DNA from: Acetobacteraceae bacterium B3987
GTDB lineage: Bacteria; Pseudomonadota; Alphaproteobacteria; Acetobacterales; Acetobacteraceae
Assembly: GCA_026537415.1 (NCBI GenBank)
Contig: JAFNMF010000001.1
Location: forward strand, 610-64,609
Direction: 5' to 3'
DNA: 64,000 nt
Part shown: piece by piece, positions 1 through 9,133 of the stretch
Layout: the number at the start of each line of letters is the position of its first letter
Numbering within the stretch: the first letter of the stretch is position 1
The notes under the pieces: generated by a model
The model's input: only the letters and a program-made list of their open reading frames with translations
Told to the model about the DNA's origin: nothing
Database searches by the model: none
Position numbers and translations under genes: made by a program

Positions 1-1
1 G

Positions 2-151
2 ACACCGCTTTCCATTAATACGGCCCAGATTAACACCGGCTTTGCGGCCCGTCTGACGGACCGGATCGATGTAAATGTTGATTATATCGGTCAGTATGGT
101 GGACATCAGACCAGTTCTGGCGGGTCTGGGAACTTCAGTTACAAGTTCTGA
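2..151 (+). CDS. Outer-membrane beta-barrel / autotransporter-like protein, C-terminal fragment
   Basis: Only the last 49 codons are inside the window; the gene begins before base 1. The fragment reads as alternating polar and hydrophobic strands with aromatic residues (for example RIDVNVDYIGQYGG) and ends SYKF followed by TGA. A C-terminal phenylalanine after an amphipathic strand is the usual BamA-recognised signature of outer-membrane beta-barrels, and the pattern resembles the last strands of an autotransporter translocator. Passenger and substrate cannot be inferred. It is followed by a hairpin terminator and converges on fumC. Confidence 0.6.
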   Translation, partial: TPLSINTAQINTGFAARLTDRIDVNVDYIGQYGGHQTSSGGSGNFSYKF

Positions 152-205
152 GAAATTGGGGCTGTCCGCAAGGATGGCCCCGTTTCTTACGGGGTTGTGA
201 TATAA

Positions 206-239
206 AAAGGGCCTGTCGGAATGTTCCGTCAGGCCCTTT
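206..239. terminator. Bidirectional hairpin terminator between the beta-barrel gene and fumC
   Basis: Two 15-nt arms, 206-220 and 225-239, pair with a single mismatch around a 4-nt loop. The arms begin with AAA and end with TTT, so the hairpin can act for the plus-strand gene ending at 151 and the minus-strand fumC ending at 264. Confidence 0.85.
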
Positions 240-263
240 CTGTCTGTGTATCAGTTCATCCCG

Positions 264-1670
264 TTAAGCTTTTGGAGGCGTGATGTTGGGCTGGAGCATC
301 AGTTTCGGGTCAGCCACCCGGTCATATTCCTCACCTGTCATGAAGCCGAGGGCAAGGGCACTCTGGCGGGGGCTGAGGCCATGTTCCACGGCATGATGAG
401 CCACCTGCGAGGCTTTGTCATAGCCAATGCTGGGAGATAGTGCCGTGACCAGCACGAGGGAATGGTCCAGCTGCTGACGGATATGGTCTTCATTGGCGGT
501 TGTGCCTTCAATGAGGAAGCAGCGGAAATTCTCCATGCCATCATGGAGCAGGGTCAGGCTCTGCATGATGTTCTGGATCATCACGGGCTTGTAGGCGTTC
601 ATGTCCAGCATGCCGCCAGCCCCTGCCATACCTACGACTACATCATTGCCCATGACCTGAAGGCACAGCATCGTCAGAGCTTCAGCCTGTGTGGGGTTGA
701 TCTTTCCGGGCATGATGGAGGAGCCGGGTTCATTTACCGGCAGGTTCAGCTCTCCTAGGCCAGCACGGGGACCGCAGGCGAGCAGGCGGATATCGTTGGC
801 GATTTTGAAAAGACTGCCTGCCAGTGTCCGTAGGGTGGAGGAGAGATGCACCAGCGCATCATGCGCCCCCTGAAGGGCAAATTTGTTGGCTCCGCTGGTG
901 AAATCAAGCTGGGTGAGACGGGCGATTTCCTTGCAGGCCCGTGTAGCGAATTTCGGGTCGGTATTGACGCCCGTACCGAGGGCCGTCCCTCCTAGAGCGA
1001 GGGGAAGAAGTCCGTCACGGGCCTGTTCCAGTCGTTGGATGTTCTCTTCCAGCATCCCGGCATAGCCTTCCCATTCCTGCCCGAGCGTGATGGGCACGGC
1101 ATCCTGAAGATGTGTCCGGCCTACTTTGACGATGTGCTTCCACTGTGCCGCCTTGTGGGCAATGGCTCCGTGCAGCCTTTCTAGAGCTGGAATCAGGCGG
1201 CGGTGGGCTGTCAGTGCGCTGGCGATATACATGGCACTGGGGAAGGTGTCGTTGGTGGACTGCGCCATGTTTACATCGTCATTCGGGTGCAGCGGTTTTT
1301 TGCTACCCAGCTTCTGACCCGTAATCTGGCTAGCCCGGTTGGCGATGACCTCATTGACATTCATGTTGAACTGCGTGCCGGAACCGGTCATCCAGACATG
1401 AAGCGGGAAGTGGCGGTCATGCATGCCGCTCATGATTTCATCACAGATGCGGATGATGAGATCGGCCTTATCTTTTGCGAGGCGTCCACTGGCAGCGTTG
1501 GCTACAGCACAGGCTCGCTTGAGAATGGCATAGGCCTCGATCATTTCACGGGGGATGAGTTCTTGCCCGATGCTGAAATAGCGTAGTGAACGCTGGGTCT
1601 GGGCACCCCAAAGGGCTGTCTGGGGAACATCAATCGGGCCAAGGCCATCAGTTTCTGTGCGGTTTGCCAT
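264..1670 (-). CDS. fumC: Fumarate hydratase, class II
   Basis: Converts fumarate to L-malate in the TCA cycle. The 468-residue protein has the expected length and carries the fumarase/aspartase signature [13 protein letters not shown] around residue 318, plus conserved blocks [14 protein letters not shown] and [14 protein letters not shown]. This is the iron-free, oxygen-stable class. The start is ATG at 1670 (MANRTETDG), preceded by AGGA; an upstream in-frame TTG at 1715 would add 15 residues unlike the family. The malic enzyme gene lies 89 bp upstream on the same strand, so the pair could convert fumarate to malate to pyruvate. Confidence 0.95.
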   Translation of the reverse strand: MANRTETDGLGPIDVPQTALWGAQTQRSLRYFSIGQELIPREMIEAYAILKRACAVANAASGRLAKDKADLIIRICDEIMSGMHDRHFPLHVWMTGSGTQFNMNVNEVIANRASQITGQKLGSKKPLHPNDDVNMAQSTNDTFPSAMYIASALTAHRRLIPALERLHGAIAHKAAQWKHIVKVGRTHLQDAVPITLGQEWEGYAGMLEENIQRLEQARDGLLPLALGGTALGTGVNTDPKFATRACKEIARLTQLDFTSGANKFALQGAHDALVHLSSTLRTLAGSLFKIANDIRLLACGPRAGLGELNLPVNEPGSSIMPGKINPTQAEALTMLCLQVMGNDVVVGMAGAGGMLDMNAYKPVMIQNIMQSLTLLHDGMENFRCFLIEGTTANEDHIRQQLDHSLVLVTALSPSIGYDKASQVAHHAVEHGLSPRQSALALGFMTGEEYDRVADPKLMLQPNITPPKA

Positions 1671-1759
1671 GGATGAAAAATCCTGCCGGAGAGGAGTGGG
1701 GACAAAGGGGGCCAAGGCCAGCGGAATCTCATTCTCGCTGGCAAAGGGGTGGTGAAGGG

Positions 1760-3427
1760 TCAGGCTGCCCGATAAGGCTGATAACGGGGCTGCCAGCTCA
1801 AGGCGGCAAGAGCGTCCCGTAGAGCGTTATCGTCAAGGGTGGGGCAAAGTTGTTCCTTCTGGGCCTGCCGGGCAACAGCCATGGCAACGCGTAGAGCGAC
1901 GTCATGAATGGTTTCGAGAGGTGGGAGTAGGTTGCTGCCACCTGTCTGCATTGGAGAGAGGGTCGCTACAGCCTGTGCCGCAGCCATAATCATTCCTTCG
2001 CTGATGCTCTTTGCCTTGCAGGCGAGTGCCCCCAGCCCAAGACCGGGGAAGATGTAGGAATTATTGGTCTGGTCAATGGTGATGCTGCGGTCATCAATTT
2101 CAACCGGGGAGAACGGGCTACCCGTGCTGACGATGGCCCGCCCGCCTGTCCATGTCAGAATGTCCATCGGTGTGGCTTCGACATGGCTTGTTGGGTTGGA
2201 AAGAGGGAAGATAAGAGGACGGGTGCAGTATGTGGCCATCTCCCGGATCATGCCCTCCTTGAAGAGGCCGGCCTGACCGGAAACGCCAATCAGGATGGTG
2301 GGGTGGTTCTGGCTGATGACATCCGCCAGAGTGCGGCCCTGTCCGTTCTGGGCTGTTTCATCCTGTCGGGCAAAGAGGGCCTGTCCTTCGCTCAGCCCTT
2401 CCATGTCGTGGGTTAGTAGGCCGTTGCGGTCCACGATATAGAAGCGTTTCAGAGCGTCTTCCTGCGACAGCCCTTCAGCCTTCATGGCGGCAAGGAGAAG
2501 CCCTGCAATGCCGATACCGGCCGCACCACCGCCTGCAAAAGCAATGCATTGCTGCTCCAGTGTTTCGCCCTTGGCTTTCAGGCCGCTGAGAATGGCCGCT
2601 GTGGCGATGCCTGCCGTGCCCTGAATATCATCATTAAAGCTGGGAAGGCGGTCCCGGTAACGCTGAAGCAGTGGAGCGGCATTGCGTCCGGCAAAATCCT
2701 CCCAATGGAGCAAGCAGTCCGGCCAGCGAGCCTGAAGGGCGGTCACGAATTCCTCGATGAAGTCCGCATAATCCTGCCCCCGTAGGCGAGGGCTGCGGCT
2801 ACCTATGTAAGCGGGGTCGTTACGGAGTGTGACATTGTCCGTCCCAACATCCAGCGTAATGGGCAGCATCAAGGCCGGATTGACCCCGGCACAGGCTGTA
2901 TAGAGTGCAATTTTACCGATGGGGATACCCATGCCATTGGCCCCAAGGTCACCAAGCCCAAGGATGCGTTCACCATCCGTGACGATGACGAGGCGTATGT
3001 TATCATTGGGGATGGCCGCCAGACGGTCTGCCATGTAGCCCCGGTCGGCACCGGAGAGGAAAATGCCCCGTGGTTTCTGCCAGATTTTGGAGAATTCCTG
3101 ACAAGCCTGCCCGACGCCCGGTGTGTAGACGATGGGCATGAGTTCCGTGAGATGTTTTTGGAGCAGGGCGTAGAAAAGGGTCTCGTTGCTATCCTGAATG
3201 GCACGGAGGCGGACATGACGGTCCAGCATATTCGCTTCGCTCATGATGCTGGCATAGGCCTGATCGACCTGTTCCTCCAGCGTATGGATGCCGGGGGGCA
3301 GAAGGCCATGCAGCCCCAGGGCCGTGCGTTCCTCCCACGGGAAAGCCGTCCCCTTATTGAGCAACGGGTCATTCAGCACTGCCATGCCACGTTGGGTGAC
3401 GGAACGGGATGAAAACGTAGCGGACAT
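1760..3427 (-). CDS. maeA: NAD-dependent malic enzyme (oxaloacetate-decarboxylating)
   Basis: Oxidatively decarboxylates malate to pyruvate and CO2. The 555-residue length fits the large SfcA/MaeA class rather than the shorter MaeB type. Visible blocks are the N-terminal [16 protein letters not shown], the divalent-metal and substrate region [14 protein letters not shown], and the dinucleotide loop [15 protein letters not shown]. The ATG at 3427 has a strong ribosome site (GGAGGA) about 9 nt upstream. Cofactor preference for NAD is inferred from subclass. It is followed by fumC on the same strand; in an acetic acid bacterium this can supply pyruvate from C4 acids. Confidence 0.93.
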   Translation of the reverse strand: MSATFSSRSVTQRGMAVLNDPLLNKGTAFPWEERTALGLHGLLPPGIHTLEEQVDQAYASIMSEANMLDRHVRLRAIQDSNETLFYALLQKHLTELMPIVYTPGVGQACQEFSKIWQKPRGIFLSGADRGYMADRLAAIPNDNIRLVIVTDGERILGLGDLGANGMGIPIGKIALYTACAGVNPALMLPITLDVGTDNVTLRNDPAYIGSRSPRLRGQDYADFIEEFVTALQARWPDCLLHWEDFAGRNAAPLLQRYRDRLPSFNDDIQGTAGIATAAILSGLKAKGETLEQQCIAFAGGGAAGIGIAGLLLAAMKAEGLSQEDALKRFYIVDRNGLLTHDMEGLSEGQALFARQDETAQNGQGRTLADVISQNHPTILIGVSGQAGLFKEGMIREMATYCTRPLIFPLSNPTSHVEATPMDILTWTGGRAIVSTGSPFSPVEIDDRSITIDQTNNSYIFPGLGLGALACKAKSISEGMIMAAAQAVATLSPMQTGGSNLLPPLETIHDVALRVAMAVARQAQKEQLCPTLDDNALRDALAALSWQPRYQPYRAA

Positions 3428-3508
3428 GGGTATGGCTCCTCCGGACTTGTGGCGGGCTGGAAAATAGGACGGATGATAGGATGATGGGGGGGTAAAAGGA
3501 ACCCGTCT

Positions 3509-3877
3509 TTACCTTTTGTTCAGGCGCAGCCACCGGTCCCCGGCAAAGCGGAACTGAGCAAAGATGAACCCCGCCGTCAGCCCTGCCAGCATGAGTGGAA
3601 CAAGCCAGAAGGAAAGCGGTGCGAAAAGCTGAGGGAAGAGCAGCCGGGTGAGGCTCAGAATCAGGGCTAATCCACAGAGGGAGCAAATCAGGTTCTCTCG
3701 CCTCACAGGGCCATAATGTTTCTCTGCATGGCAGTGGAGGCAGAGGCTGGCCGTATTCTGTATGGGCTGATGGCAGCAGGGGCAGGCACTCAGGCTGCGT
3801 CGGGGCAGAGCATGTGTGGCATTATCCAGCCGAGTGGCGGCGGTGCGGGTCAGGCGGGAAAAGGGGCCGGACTTCAT
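3509..3877 (-). CDS. Small zinc-ribbon membrane protein at the end of the ccm cluster
   Basis: I do not recognise a named family. The 122-residue protein has two CxxC pairs (CPCCH near residue 32, CLHC near residue 46) forming a putative zinc ribbon, then two hydrophobic segments (about residues 64-83 and 90-107) likely to span the membrane, and a short basic tail. Its ATG overlaps the TGA of ccmI by four bases, so it is probably translationally coupled to the cytochrome c maturation genes. A role in haem or thiol handling is possible but only inferred from position. Confidence 0.7.
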   Translation of the reverse strand: MKSGPFSRLTRTAATRLDNATHALPRRSLSACPCCHQPIQNTASLCLHCHAEKHYGPVRRENLICSLCGLALILSLTRLLFPQLFAPLSFWLVPLMLAGLTAGFIFAQFRFAGDRWLRLNKR

Positions 3878-4332
3878 GGCTTGCCATCCTGCGGCGTTGC
3901 GGCGGGTGTCATGGTGCTGGCCGGTGGGTTGATGGGTGATGTCCTGAAGGCCGAAGCCGGAATCTGACTGGCAGGCTGCGGCCCAAAGAAGGGTTGCCCA
4001 TTAATGGCATAAAGCAGCAGGGCTAATAACGGGATGAGAAGAAGGGTGGCAATACCGATCAGCTTATGAATATTGCTGGAGCCTGACAGACTCTGAGGTG
4101 GCACGGAAACATGGTTGAGAATTTCCCGCTCCGTTTCGAGGCGGGCAGTATCATAAGGCTGTTTTTCCAGTAAGCCCGCCTGCCTGTCCCGCTCTAGCGA
4201 ATTCAGGCGTTGTTTGTAGAGAGCGAGGGTCTGGTCTTCTGTCTGCCCTGACACACGGATGCGTACGATGAGGCTAAGGCCGATAGGTAGCCCGATGAAC
4301 AGGCAGATGAAGGCAACGATCAGAAGTGACAT
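3874..4332 (-). CDS. ccmI: Cytochrome c maturation protein CcmI, short form
   Basis: CcmI helps present apocytochrome c to the haem-lyase complex CcmF/CcmH. The 152-residue protein shows the standard CcmI N-terminal module: a membrane helix at residues 2-23, then a helical segment resembling LYKQRLNSLERDRQAGLL with the E-x-E-I motif near residues 66-70, then a second hydrophobic segment (about 85-107). The long periplasmic TPR domain found in many CcmI proteins is absent; the protein ends in a short Pro/Thr-rich tail. It starts 4 bp after ccmH ends and overlaps the next gene by 4 bp. Confidence 0.82.
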   Translation of the reverse strand: MSLLIVAFICLFIGLPIGLSLIVRIRVSGQTEDQTLALYKQRLNSLERDRQAGLLEKQPYDTARLETEREILNHVSVPPQSLSGSSNIHKLIGIATLLLIPLLALLLYAINGQPFFGPQPASQIPASAFRTSPINPPASTMTPAATPQDGKP

Positions 4333-4336
4333 GGGG

Positions 4337-4786
4337 TCAGTCCTTTTTCAGCATGCTGTCCAGAGTATGGCGTTCTTCCGCTGTCAGGGGGGCAGGTGGG
4401 GCGGAGCGATGCCAGAGGCGGCGTGCCAGAAGCAGAGCCACCATAAGGCTGAGTACGGGCATAAGCCAGAGCAGAGCCGTCATGGCAGAGAAAGCAGGGC
4501 GCAGGCGGATGAATTCGCCATAACGCTGGACCATCCACGCCTCGATGTCCTTCGGGGCACGTCCCTGCCGGAGTTGCTGGCGGACAATATGGCGCAGGTC
4601 TTTCGCCAGAGGGGCGGAACTCTCCTCAATGCTCTCATTCTGGCAGACAAGGCAGCGGAGCTGCTGGCCGATCTGTTGGGCTTTCTGCTCCAGGGCTGGG
4701 TCAGGCAGCATTTCATCTGGCGTATCCACGGCCAGAGAGGGCGGGATGGTCAGGAAGAGCAGGCAGAGGGCGAAGAGCAGCCTCAT
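4337..4786 (-). CDS. ccmH: Cytochrome c maturation protein CcmH
   Basis: Membrane-anchored thiol-disulfide protein that keeps the apocytochrome CXXCH cysteines reduced before haem ligation. The 149-residue sequence has a cleavable signal (about residues 1-19), the diagnostic LRCLVCQN motif near residues 43-50, and a C-terminal membrane helix (about 103-122). It overlaps the end of ccmG by four bases (ATGA). Confidence 0.95.
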   Translation of the reverse strand: MRLLFALCLLFLTIPPSLAVDTPDEMLPDPALEQKAQQIGQQLRCLVCQNESIEESSAPLAKDLRHIVRQQLRQGRAPKDIEAWMVQRYGEFIRLRPAFSAMTALLWLMPVLSLMVALLLARRLWHRSAPPAPLTAEERHTLDSMLKKD

Positions 4787-5373
4787 GGTCGTCTTTCCAG
4801 ATGAGGGAGGATATGGGCCTGATAAGCGGTTTCTGTCAGGCTGCCTGTTCCATGCCAGACAATCCGCCCACCCACCTGAGGATCAGGCATGATGAGGAAT
4901 GTTTCTGGAACGCCGCTCACGCCCCAGTCGATGGCGGCCTGTCCATCCTGATCCATTCCTAGTCGGGAGAAAGGATGACCTGCCCGGTCCAGCCAGCGGG
5001 CCGCGCTGGTGGGCTGGTCTTTATAACAGAGCCCCCAGAGGGCCAGTGGGGCAGTAGCATCTGCCAGAGAGGCAGCAAGCTGATGGAGGAAAGGGATTTC
5101 CTCCATGCAGGGCAGGCACCATGAGGCCCAGATGGAGAGCAGAACCGGCTGTTTCACGGTCTGGAAGTCGCCACGGCTCAGGCCGGGCCTGTCAGGCAGG
5201 GATGGCAGAGTGGGGAAATCGGGAACGGGCTGGCCTGTCAGGGGTGTATTGATGGCTCTGGGGTCAAAATGTCCCTGATCCAGCCCGTGCAGCATACGGA
5301 TAAATCCTGCCCCCAGTCCGGCAGCTCCCAGAGCAGGCAGGGCAGCGAGAAGATGGCGGCGTGTTAGTTTCAT
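4783..5373 (-). CDS. ccmG: Thiol:disulfide interchange protein CcmG/DsbE
   Basis: Periplasmic membrane-anchored thioredoxin that reduces apocytochrome c or CcmH. The 196-residue form starts at ATG 5373, which overlaps the ccmF TGA by four bases; an upstream in-frame start at 5469 would put 32 unlikely residues inside ccmF. The N-terminus has a twin-arginine-like stretch (LTRRHLLAALPALGAAG) acting as signal or anchor. The active site is WCLPC and the CcmG cis-proline region is GVSGVPETFLI. Confidence 0.93.
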   Translation of the reverse strand: MKLTRRHLLAALPALGAAGLGAGFIRMLHGLDQGHFDPRAINTPLTGQPVPDFPTLPSLPDRPGLSRGDFQTVKQPVLLSIWASWCLPCMEEIPFLHQLAASLADATAPLALWGLCYKDQPTSAARWLDRAGHPFSRLGMDQDGQAAIDWGVSGVPETFLIMPDPQVGGRIVWHGTGSLTETAYQAHILPHLERRP

Positions 5374-7385
5374 GACGTCGTCCCTGCTGTGCGTGTCAGA
5401 CGCTGTCGTGCGGGAAGAAGATGTAGTACGCCCCCCAGAGCCATGATGATGCCACCCAGCCATATCCATGAGGCAAGAGGGTTTTCATGCAGGCGCAGGA
5501 TGGCCGTGTAATGGCTCTGCCCCTGCGGGTCATGCTCTTCCTTCACGCTGCCGAGGGCGGCATAGAGGTCTTCCAGCGGGCGGTGAAGAATGGCGACATG
5601 CAGTGTCCGCTGCCCCTGTTGCGGGAAGAGGCGTATCTGTGGCTTCAGCTCGGCAAGGAGTGGCCCGTGGGCATCATGCTGGCGGATGGTCAGATGCGCT
5701 TCCACCGCTTCAAAATTGGGACCGTGACGGGCTGTCAGAGTCGTGAGTTCCCAGTCTCGCCCGGACAGTGTGGTATGGGTGCCGGGTCTGGCTTCTATGA
5801 GGCGTTCTTGGCTGCCTGCCATGCCGCAGAGGCCGAGGATGGTTACACCCACGCCAATATGGGCAAGGCTGGCAGCCCAGAGGCTGCGGGGCAGGCGGTG
5901 AAGCTGACGGTTCCCCTGCGGCAGGGCATGAAGACGCAGGATGAGATCACAGAGGGCCGCACTGATGACCCAGAGTGCCAGCAGGGCGGCAGAAGCGGCC
6001 AGAGGCGTGGGAAACAGCCAGAAAGCTGGCAGGATGCTCACGGCCGTGATGAGCAGAGCAGGAGCCAGACGGGGCAGCAGCCTGTCCGTTCTGGCCTGTC
6101 GCCACGGCAGGGCCATGCCTGCCCCCATGACAGCCAGTAGCGGCAGGGTGAGCGGAATGGTCGTGGCATCGAAGAATGGTTTGCCAACGGAGAGGGTGCG
6201 CCCAAAGAGAAGCTGCATGAAGGGAGGATAGAGCGTCCCTGTCAGCACGACGGCGCAGAGTGTGCAGAGCAGGATGTTGTTGAGCAGCAGGGCGCCTTCC
6301 CGGGAGAGAGGAGAAAAACCTGTCTGCGGGGCGGGCAGGGCTGGGGCACGGATGGCAAAGAGCAGCAGGCTTCCCCCGCCATACAGGCCCAGCAGGCCCA
6401 GAATGAACAGCCCCCGGGTCGGGTCATTGGCAAAGGCATGGACGGAATTGAGAATACCCGACCGCACCAGAAAGGTTCCGGAAAGGGAAAAGGCAAAGGT
6501 GGTGAGGGCCAGCAGTAGGCACCAGCCTTGCAGCAGATTGCGTTTCTCCACGACCAGAACGCTGTGGAGCAGGGCCGTACCTGTCAGCCACGGGATGAGA
6601 GCGGCATTTTCCACTGGGTCCCAGAACCAGTAGCCTCCCCAGCCCAGTACGGAATAGGACCACCACGAACCAAGCGTGATGCCTAGCGTCAGCAAGGCCC
6701 ATGCGCTGATGACCCACGGGCGCATGTAGCGTGCCCAGAGTGCATCGGCCCTGCCTTCCAGCAGCGTACTGATGGCAAAGGCGAAGGGCACGGCAAAGCC
6801 GACATAACCGCCATAGAGCAGTGGCGGATGGACGGCGAGACCGGGGTCCTGAAGAAGCGGGTTCATGCCCATTCCGTCAGCCGGAACAGGCCAGAGCCGC
6901 AGGAAGGGGTTGGAGGTCGTCAGGCAGAAGAGCTGGAAGCCTGCCCCCACCAGCCCCAGCAGGGCCAGAAGCCGTGCCCGCAGGCGGGCGGGCAGTCTTG
7001 CTGGTCGGGCGGCACTCTGGCCGGGGAGCAGGGCCAGCCCGGCACACCAGAGGCTCAGCAGCGTGACCCAGAGTAGCAGCGAGCCTTCATGATTGCCCCA
7101 GAGGCCGGCGATCTTGTAGGCCCACGGCTTGTTGATGGCCGAGGTCTCGGCAATGAGCTTCAGGGAGAAATCATCTCCCAGAGAGGCGATGATGAGGCAG
7201 GCCCACGCAAAGAGCAGGGCAAGGCACTGGCTGAGGGCCAGAGGGCGGGTCAGAGCCGTCAGGGGGCTGTCCGCATGGCGGAGGCCGATCAGTGGCAGGA
7301 TGCCCTGCATGAAGGCCAGCGCACAGGCCAGAGCCAGAGCAAAATGCCCGCCTTCGGGGCAGAAAAGGGGTGTCAGAAAGGTCAT
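5370..7385 (-). CDS. ccmF: Cytochrome c haem lyase subunit CcmF
   Basis: Large polytopic membrane protein that accepts haem from holo-CcmE and attaches it to apocytochrome c. The 671-residue length is typical. The tryptophan-rich haem-handling motif reads GWGGYWFWDPVENAA around residues 230-245, and many hydrophobic helices are evident. A periplasmic domain precedes the final helix (WIWLGGIIMALGGVLHL). It begins 1 bp after ccmE ends and overlaps ccmG by ATGA. Confidence 0.96.
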   Translation of the reverse strand: MTFLTPLFCPEGGHFALALACALAFMQGILPLIGLRHADSPLTALTRPLALSQCLALLFAWACLIIASLGDDFSLKLIAETSAINKPWAYKIAGLWGNHEGSLLLWVTLLSLWCAGLALLPGQSAARPARLPARLRARLLALLGLVGAGFQLFCLTTSNPFLRLWPVPADGMGMNPLLQDPGLAVHPPLLYGGYVGFAVPFAFAISTLLEGRADALWARYMRPWVISAWALLTLGITLGSWWSYSVLGWGGYWFWDPVENAALIPWLTGTALLHSVLVVEKRNLLQGWCLLLALTTFAFSLSGTFLVRSGILNSVHAFANDPTRGLFILGLLGLYGGGSLLLFAIRAPALPAPQTGFSPLSREGALLLNNILLCTLCAVVLTGTLYPPFMQLLFGRTLSVGKPFFDATTIPLTLPLLAVMGAGMALPWRQARTDRLLPRLAPALLITAVSILPAFWLFPTPLAASAALLALWVISAALCDLILRLHALPQGNRQLHRLPRSLWAASLAHIGVGVTILGLCGMAGSQERLIEARPGTHTTLSGRDWELTTLTARHGPNFEAVEAHLTIRQHDAHGPLLAELKPQIRLFPQQGQRTLHVAILHRPLEDLYAALGSVKEEHDPQGQSHYTAILRLHENPLASWIWLGGIIMALGGVLHLLPARQRLTRTAGTTS

Positions 7386-7386
7386 G

Positions 7387-7935
7387 TCACTCCGCAGCCC
7401 CCGGCCTGTTCTGCGGTGCAGGCTGAGGAGCGGTCATGCTGTTCCAGCTGGCAGCATCTGGCGGCGGCCCAAAACGTGGGTCCCATTTGCCACTTTTCTG
7501 GAGGGCATCAGCGACTTCTCTGGGCATGTAGGTCTCGTCATGTTTGGCGAGGACTTCGCTGGCCGTGAAGCCATGTTCATCATAGTGGCCCAGAGCCACC
7601 ACACTCTGCCCCTCACGGAACAGGTCGGGCAGGATGCCCCGATACTGCACGGTGATGGCGGCCTGCCCGTCCGTCACGTCAAAACGGGCTTCTGGCGTGT
7701 TGTCCGCGGTGTGACTGGTATGAAGGGAGCCTGCCACGACCATGCCACCCAGCCGGATGGTCTGGGTTGGTGCGGGGGGATGGGTCCGTATCTGAGATGG
7801 AGCCATGAAAAAGACGATAGTGCTGGAGAGGGCATTGAGGACCAGTCCCACCGCCCCGCCAAGGCAGAGAAGACAGGCCAGAATGATCCAGAACCGCCCC
7901 GCTTTGCGGCGGGTGAAGGGACGTGAGACAGACAT
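7387..7935 (-). CDS. ccmE: Cytochrome c maturation haem chaperone CcmE
   Basis: Binds haem covalently in the periplasm and passes it to CcmF. The 182-residue protein has one N-terminal membrane anchor (residues 14-34) followed by an OB-fold domain. The haem-binding histidine lies in AKHDETYMP near residue 144, matching the family H-D-E-x-Y motif. It sits between ccmD and ccmF in the expected order. Confidence 0.95.
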   Translation of the reverse strand: MSVSRPFTRRKAGRFWIILACLLCLGGAVGLVLNALSSTIVFFMAPSQIRTHPPAPTQTIRLGGMVVAGSLHTSHTADNTPEARFDVTDGQAAITVQYRGILPDLFREGQSVVALGHYDEHGFTASEVLAKHDETYMPREVADALQKSGKWDPRFGPPPDAASWNSMTAPQPAPQNRPGAAE

Positions 7936-7946
7936 ACCGTTCCCGT

Positions 7947-8159
7947 TTAAAGCGATGGAGGCAGGCTGTTAATCCTTTCCTGCCTGTCAGACTGATTTGC
8001 TGCCGTTTCCTGAAGACGCTGCATGAGGGCAAGCCGCCGTGACGCCCGACGAAGACGAAGAAGGCTGGTACTGGTCGTGATGATGAGGGCCACGACGACC
8101 AGCCCATAGCTGGCTAGCACGAAGCCCCAATGTGGTGGCCAGTAGGCGGGGTTCATCAT
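7947..8159 (-). CDS. ccmD: Haem exporter accessory protein CcmD
   Basis: Small single-pass protein that stabilises the CcmABC-CcmE complex. The 70-residue product begins MMNPAYWPPHWGFVLASYG; a tryptophan-rich N-terminus, a single helix and a basic coiled tail (LLRLRRASRRLALMQRL) are typical of CcmD. The ATG overlaps the ccmC stop codon (ATGA at 8156-8159). A longer in-frame reading from 8354 lies within ccmC and is rejected. Confidence 0.88.
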   Translation of the reverse strand: MMNPAYWPPHWGFVLASYGLVVVALIITTSTSLLRLRRASRRLALMQRLQETAANQSDRQERINSLPPSL

Positions 8160-8905
8160 GGCAGAGGCTCCCGTAGGGCGAGGGACTGGGCACGGCGTTC
8201 CAGCAGAGCAGCACGGGTGCGGATCAGCAGCAGTGCAAGGCCTGTCAGGGTGAAACCGATTGTGCAGACGAGCAGGGGATGGAACATGCTCATGGCCATG
8301 GCGGGGGCCCCGGTCAGGGTGATGCTGTCTGGCTGGTGCAGGGTGTTCCACCATTGCACACTGAATTTGATGATGGGCAGGTCAATTACCCCGGCCAGAG
8401 CCAGCAGGGCCGCAGCACGCTGCCCCCGCATGGGGTCATCAAAAGCCCGGATGGTCAGGATATGTCCGAGATAGAGGAAGAACAGCACGAGCATGGAGGT
8501 CAGCCGTGCATCCCAGACCCACCATGTCCCCCAGCCCGGTTTTCCCCAGAGAGAGCCGGTCACCAAGCACAAAGCGGCGGCAGTTGCGCCTAGCGGTCCT
8601 GTCTCTAGGGCAATAATCCCAGCGAGTGGATGTCGCCAAACCATACAGAGCAGCCCGCAGAAAGCGAGAAGCACATAATCCGCCGAGGCAAGCCACGCCA
8701 TGGGGACATGCAGGTACATGATGCGTACCGTCTCGCCCTGTTGCCAGTCCGCCGGGGCAAAATATAGCCCCCAGATTAGCCCTATAGTTAGCATTGTCAG
8801 ACCGATGAACAGGCATGGGAAGACAATGGGACGGGTGACGTGCAGAAAACGGGCGGGACTGTCCGTCCATCGTCCTGATGGCAATGCGGTGGTGGAAGAA
8901 GACAT
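8156..8905 (-). CDS. ccmC: Haem exporter permease CcmC
   Basis: Six-helix membrane protein that presents haem to CcmE. The 249-residue length is typical, and the tryptophan-rich loop reads WGTWWVWDARLTSMLVLFF near residues 125-143. It is the first gene of this minus-strand cluster; ccmA and ccmB, which normally precede ccmC, are not here because the next upstream gene (9134) is divergent. Confidence 0.95.
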   Translation of the reverse strand: MSSSTTALPSGRWTDSPARFLHVTRPIVFPCLFIGLTMLTIGLIWGLYFAPADWQQGETVRIMYLHVPMAWLASADYVLLAFCGLLCMVWRHPLAGIIALETGPLGATAAALCLVTGSLWGKPGWGTWWVWDARLTSMLVLFFLYLGHILTIRAFDDPMRGQRAAALLALAGVIDLPIIKFSVQWWNTLHQPDSITLTGAPAMAMSMFHPLLVCTIGFTLTGLALLLIRTRAALLERRAQSLALREPLP

Positions 8906-8940
8906 GGGGAGAGTATGGCGGCTTCCCGAAAGGAAGAAAA

Positions 8941-9009
8941 ATGAAAAATAATGCAGCTATGGCAGCGGCCATACCCTTATGGCCTTATATGGATGATGAC
9001 AGGACGTAG
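8941..9009 (+). CDS. Possible 22-codon small ORF upstream of the EVE gene
   Basis: A 22-codon frame (MKNNAAMAAAIPLWPYMDDD...) starts at ATG 8941 with AGGAAG a few bases before it and ends TAG at 9007-9009. It lies in the 228-bp divergent gap between ccmC and the EVE gene. The good Shine-Dalgarno match is the only support; it could be chance. Confidence 0.25.
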   Translation: MKNNAAMAAAIPLWPYMDDDRT

Positions 9010-9083
9010 CCAGCCTTGAAAAACCGTCCAAGTCAGGCATTGTAAAGCGACTGGCTGTACACGATATGGCTGCATAGATAAGA

Positions 9084-9109
9084 GGCCGGAAGGACTGAAC
9101 ACTCCGGCC
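9084..9109 (+). other. Perfect 7-bp hairpin in the leader of the EVE gene
   Basis: GGCCGGA at 9084-9090 and TCCGGCC at 9103-9109 can pair across a 12-nt loop, ending 24 nt before the EVE start codon. There is no following T-run, so it is not an obvious terminator; it may shape the 5' UTR. Confidence 0.35.
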
Positions 9110-9133
9110 CGGAAGACAGGGAGATAGTGGCGC

